Shown: positions 61,735 through 64,000 of the stretch, piece by piece
Numbering within the stretch: position 1 is the first letter of the stretch
How the letters are laid out: each line of letters begins with the position of its first letter
Assembly (NCBI RefSeq): GCF_000213575.1
Contig: NZ_GL892004.1
Span: 672,846-736,845, forward strand
DNA length: 64,000 nucleotides
Source: Dysgonomonas mossii DSM 22836
Lineage (GTDB): Bacteria > Bacteroidota > Bacteroidia > Bacteroidales > Dysgonomonadaceae
Direction of reading: 5' to 3'
The notes under the pieces: generated by a model
What the model was told of the DNA's origin: nothing
The model's database searches: none
Seen by the model: the letters and a program-made list of their open reading frames with translations, nothing else
Program-made: the position numbers and the translations under genes

Positions 61735-61980
61735 CTAATCTGGTAATTTAATTGTATTGGGAGACATTTGTATATGTTTCTCAAACTCATCTATCCTTAA
61801 CTGAATGTCATCCAGAAACTCTTGCGTGCATCCGCCTTTTTTAGCATCTAGATAATATTGTTTAAGTAAAGGTAGAAATAATATGTCGTTTCCCGAAAAT
61901 ACCATCGCCGGAACATCATTTTTTATACACCTTAATAATAATGCTTTTTGATCTTTCATAAACGCTTGGGTATTATACAA
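61735..61980 (-). CDS. Small hypothetical protein between aguA and aguB
   Basis: Helical protein of up to 81 residues; a second Met at codon 8 (61959) may be the true start, which would remove an 8-base overlap with aguA. The segment CIKNDVPAMVFSGNDILFLP suggests an alpha/beta start, and the rest is helical (CTQEFLDDIQLRIDEFEKHI). No family recognised. The tight spacing on both sides (aguB begins 6 bases later) indicates one operon and a role linked to agmatine use. Confidence 0.75.
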   Translation of the reverse strand: MYNTQAFMKDQKALLLRCIKNDVPAMVFSGNDILFLPLLKQYYLDAKKGGCTQEFLDDIQLRIDEFEKHIQMSPNTIKLPD

Positions 61981-63007
61981 AATTATCGGGATATTGCATC
62001 GTTATGCAGTGCAACGAGCCATGTTGACGTATCAGCGCAGAACAATCTATTCCTATGATTTCTCTTGTAGGAAAAGCAATCTCTAATTTTTCTTTAGCCT
62101 CTATATCTCTTTCCAAATCGTTGTAGAATGGAAGTAGTACAACGTCGTTCATTATAAGGAAATTGGCATAGGTAGCCGGAAGCCTTTCATTGTCTTCGTC
62201 GTATACGGCTTTTGCCATAGGCAGCGGGATTAGCTTATATGGATTCCCCTGATAATCGGTGAAGGTTTTTAATTGTTCCTCCATCTTGGCTAATGCCTCA
62301 TAATGTTCGTCGTTTTTATCTTCACATTTTACATATACAATTGTATGCTCGTCACAATAACGAGCCAATGTATCTATATGGCTGTCAGTGTCATCTCCAC
62401 TTAGGTAACCATGGTCTAACCATAATATCTTATTTAGTCCGAAGGCTTCTTTTAGATACTTTTCTATTTCTTCTTTCGACATGAATGAATTTCTGTTCGC
62501 AGAAAGTAAGCATTCGGATGTAGTCAAAAGTGTGCCTTTTCCGTCCGATTCTAACGCTCCTCCTTCGAGGGCAAAATCTTTCTTGTTGAGTAGCTCCACA
62601 TCACTTTTAAATATACCGTTTTTGAACAAGCCTCTGCTTATTTGATTGTCGTAGTTTGATGCAAACTTTAGTCCCCACCCATTGAACGTGAAATCATACA
62701 CCTGTTTTTTTCCATTGTTGATAACAGATATCCCGCTGTGATCACGTGCCCAAGTATCATTGGTTGGCAATTCTACCAATGTGAGGTTTGAGAATAAGGC
62801 TTTGTGCTCTTTCAACTCATATTTTACGGTTTCTGCATTGTGACACACAACAATTAATTTTTGCCTTTTCAGTATTTCTACTGCTATATTCACATAGCAT
62901 GCAGTAACTTCTTCGAGCATATAATCCCAATCGGTGTCGGGATGAGGCCACGTTAATTGGATTGCACTTTGCGGATACCACTCGGATGGAAAAAATATAT
63001 GATTCAT
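61973..63007 (-). CDS. aguA: Agmatine deiminase
   Basis: Porphyromonas-type peptidyl-arginine deiminase family enzyme of 344 residues, converting agmatine to N-carbamoylputrescine. Features: IQLTWPHPDTDW near the N-terminus, NDTWARDHSGI, LEGGALESDG, and the catalytic Cys in SLHCITMQYP close to the C-terminus. An upstream in-frame Met at 63043 falls inside the -7 box (63041-63048), so the Met at 63007 is the start. It is followed by the small gene and aguB. Confidence 0.94.
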   Translation of the reverse strand: MNHIFFPSEWYPQSAIQLTWPHPDTDWDYMLEEVTACYVNIAVEILKRQKLIVVCHNAETVKYELKEHKALFSNLTLVELPTNDTWARDHSGISVINNGKKQVYDFTFNGWGLKFASNYDNQISRGLFKNGIFKSDVELLNKKDFALEGGALESDGKGTLLTTSECLLSANRNSFMSKEEIEKYLKEAFGLNKILWLDHGYLSGDDTDSHIDTLARYCDEHTIVYVKCEDKNDEHYEALAKMEEQLKTFTDYQGNPYKLIPLPMAKAVYDEDNERLPATYANFLIMNDVVLLPFYNDLERDIEAKEKLEIAFPTREIIGIDCSALIRQHGSLHCITMQYPDNFV

Positions 63008-63040
63008 TATCAACGGTCTTTTTATTGTTTGTTTGCTACA

Positions 63041-63048
63041 CAAAAGTA
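63041..63048 (-). promoter_or_regulatory. aguA operon -7 promoter box
   Basis: TACTTTTG on the minus strand, a perfect match in the short gap after pgeF, 33 bases before the chosen aguA start. Confidence 0.6.
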
Positions 63049-63056
63049 CAAAATTA

Positions 63057-63866
63057 TTACTTCAATACACCTCCTGTTAACATCCGTCCCGAATTGATTG
63101 TTTGTCTTCGGGCAGAGAAGAAAAGTTCGGGATGAGAATAAGTGCATAAGTTCGCAATCTCTATATTATTCTTGTCGATGCCGGCTTCAATTAATAGTAA
63201 CTTATTTGCCAATTCAAGATCTATGTGCATTTTTCCGCTCTCAGTATTGCGGTATGCTATATCAGTGATGGTAAATCCTGTCTGAATAAAAGCTTCTACG
63301 ACTTCATCTCCTACTTCGAAGTGTTTCTGCGATATGCAAGGGGCTATTCCTGCCACTAAGTCTTGAGGCTTACAGCCGAATTGCTCTGTCATCTTTTCTA
63401 TTGTTTTCTCTGCAATTCGGGCTACAGTACCTTTCCATCCTGCATGTATTGCAGCAAGCACATGTTGTACAGGATCAAATATAAGAATGGGCACACAATC
63501 GGCAGTCGTAACTCCTATGCAAATATCTTTCTGATTGGTGATTAAAGCATCAATGCCATTCAGATGTTTTGCTTTTTCAAAGTCACTTCTCTGTAAGAAA
63601 TCCTTATCTATAATTGCTACTTTATCTTTATGAGTCTGATAAGGGATGTATAAATCTTCTATGGATACATTTATTTCATCAGCAAGACGCTCCTGATTTT
63701 CACTGACACAATCTGTATCATCTCCCGAATAGGGACTAAGATTTAGAGAAGCGTATGCTCCTGTGCTAATTCCCCCTTGAGTGGTGGTTGCGAAAACTGA
63801 TACGCTCTCTGTAGGAAAAGAGGGAAATGTAAGTAGATTCAGCCTATTGCTTCGAATTGTATCCAT
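63057..63866 (-). CDS. pgeF: YfiH-family (PgeF) protein
   Basis: Peptidoglycan editing factor / polyphenol oxidase-like protein of 269 residues. Metal-site motifs: IPYQTHKDKV, TTADCVPI, IHAGWKGTVARI and AGIAPCISQKHFEV. Characterised members act as purine nucleoside or muropeptide-quality enzymes. It lies between the probable obg gene, whose end is cut off, and the agmatine operon. Confidence 0.93.
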   Translation of the reverse strand: MDTIRSNRLNLLTFPSFPTESVSVFATTTQGGISTGAYASLNLSPYSGDDTDCVSENQERLADEINVSIEDLYIPYQTHKDKVAIIDKDFLQRSDFEKAKHLNGIDALITNQKDICIGVTTADCVPILIFDPVQHVLAAIHAGWKGTVARIAEKTIEKMTEQFGCKPQDLVAGIAPCISQKHFEVGDEVVEAFIQTGFTITDIAYRNTESGKMHIDLELANKLLLIEAGIDKNNIEIANLCTYSHPELFFSARRQTINSGRMLTGGVLK

Positions 63867-63881
63867 GTTCCTTATTTTAAG

Positions 63882-63915
63882 AAATGCCCTTGATCTCTGT
63901 TGATAAAGGGCATTT
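63882..63915 (-). terminator. Terminator between the cut-off gene and pgeF
   Basis: AAATGCCCTT (63882-63891) and AAGGGCATTT (63906-63915) with a 14-base loop, just after the stop at 63923. Confidence 0.75.
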
Positions 63916-63922
63916 GCTTTTC

Positions 63923-64000
63923 TTATTTATTTTCTTCTTCAGTATCTTCTCCGTAATAAAAATCCGGATCGAAATCCTCATCCTCTTCCTCATCCCAGTC
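63923..64000 (-). CDS. C-terminal end of a cut-off gene, probably Obg GTPase
   Basis: The last 25 codons of a minus-strand gene that continues beyond the window. The tail is strongly acidic (DWDEEEDEDFDPDFYYGEDT). An acidic tail upstream of pgeF recalls Obg of Bacteroidales, but so short a piece cannot prove it. Confidence 0.5.
   Translation of the reverse strand, partial: DWDEEEDEDFDPDFYYGEDTEEENK

Noticed and set aside
1-64000. tRNA, rRNA, CRISPR, insertion sequence or prophage genes
   Set aside because: No cloverleaf-like T-arm sequences, repeat-spacer arrays, transposases or phage genes were seen by eye on either strand.

Overview
The window is AT-rich chromosomal DNA from a member of the Bacteroidetes, most likely order Bacteroidales (a Dysgonomonas/Porphyromonadaceae-like genome is my best guess). 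Support for this comes from perfect TAnnTTTG -7 boxes ahead of many genes, the near absence of Shine-Dalgarno sites, a TonB-dependent receptor with an N-terminal carboxypeptidase-regulatory domain, a SusC-like plug segment inside another secreted protein, an NfnAB pair annotated in this phylum as GltA plus a ferredoxin-NADP reductase subunit, and characteristic DUF families. I see no rRNA, tRNA, CRISPR array, insertion sequence, prophage or integrative element. The window is mostly housekeeping chromosome with short accessory patches.

Layout. 0-8 kb: secreted HExxH protein, divergent from a sensor kinase/response regulator pair; ferritin; a stand-alone ABC ATPase overlapping pdxB; a NrtR-type Nudix-like regulator with a lipoprotein. 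8-20 kb: LtaS/OpgB-type sulfatase-fold enzyme, glyA, orphan histidine kinase, POT-like transporter, a DUF2339/DUF3999-like pair, rlmD. 20-30 kb: GlsB-like membrane protein, a four-gene operon (TonB receptor, periplasmic protein, membrane protein, winged-helix regulator), DUF2007, and a TolC-HlyD-ABC2-ABC2 efflux cluster. 30-43 kb: rpsA, DUF47/PiT phosphate uptake, engB, rbfA with a LolC/E-type permease, pyruvate kinase, aroQ, a Cys/Met PLP enzyme. 43-54 kb: a Rel homologue with a degenerate hydrolase domain, a phosphopantetheinyl transferase, an OadA/PycB-like carboxyltransferase lacking the biotin lysine, and the nfn-yeiH-ybeY operon. 54-64 kb: secreted carboxypeptidase-regulatory protein, MuiA-like DUF4139 protein, MFS exporter, HNH endonuclease, agmatine deiminase pathway (aguA, small gene, aguB), pgeF, and the acidic C-terminus of a cut-off gene that is probably obg.

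The most striking unexplained signal is a composite intergenic element found four times (about 11.7, 18.7, 28.2 and 59.7 kb). Each copy has an identical 20-base core made of two direct TGTCAC repeats nine bases apart, plus an inverted half-site 20-21 bases upstream. In every copy the element points towards the following gene and lies roughly 60-120 bases before its start codon. The four genes are the orphan histidine kinase, rlmD, the HlyD/ABC-2 efflux genes and the MFS exporter. This looks like the operator of an undescribed regulon, possibly linked to efflux or stress.
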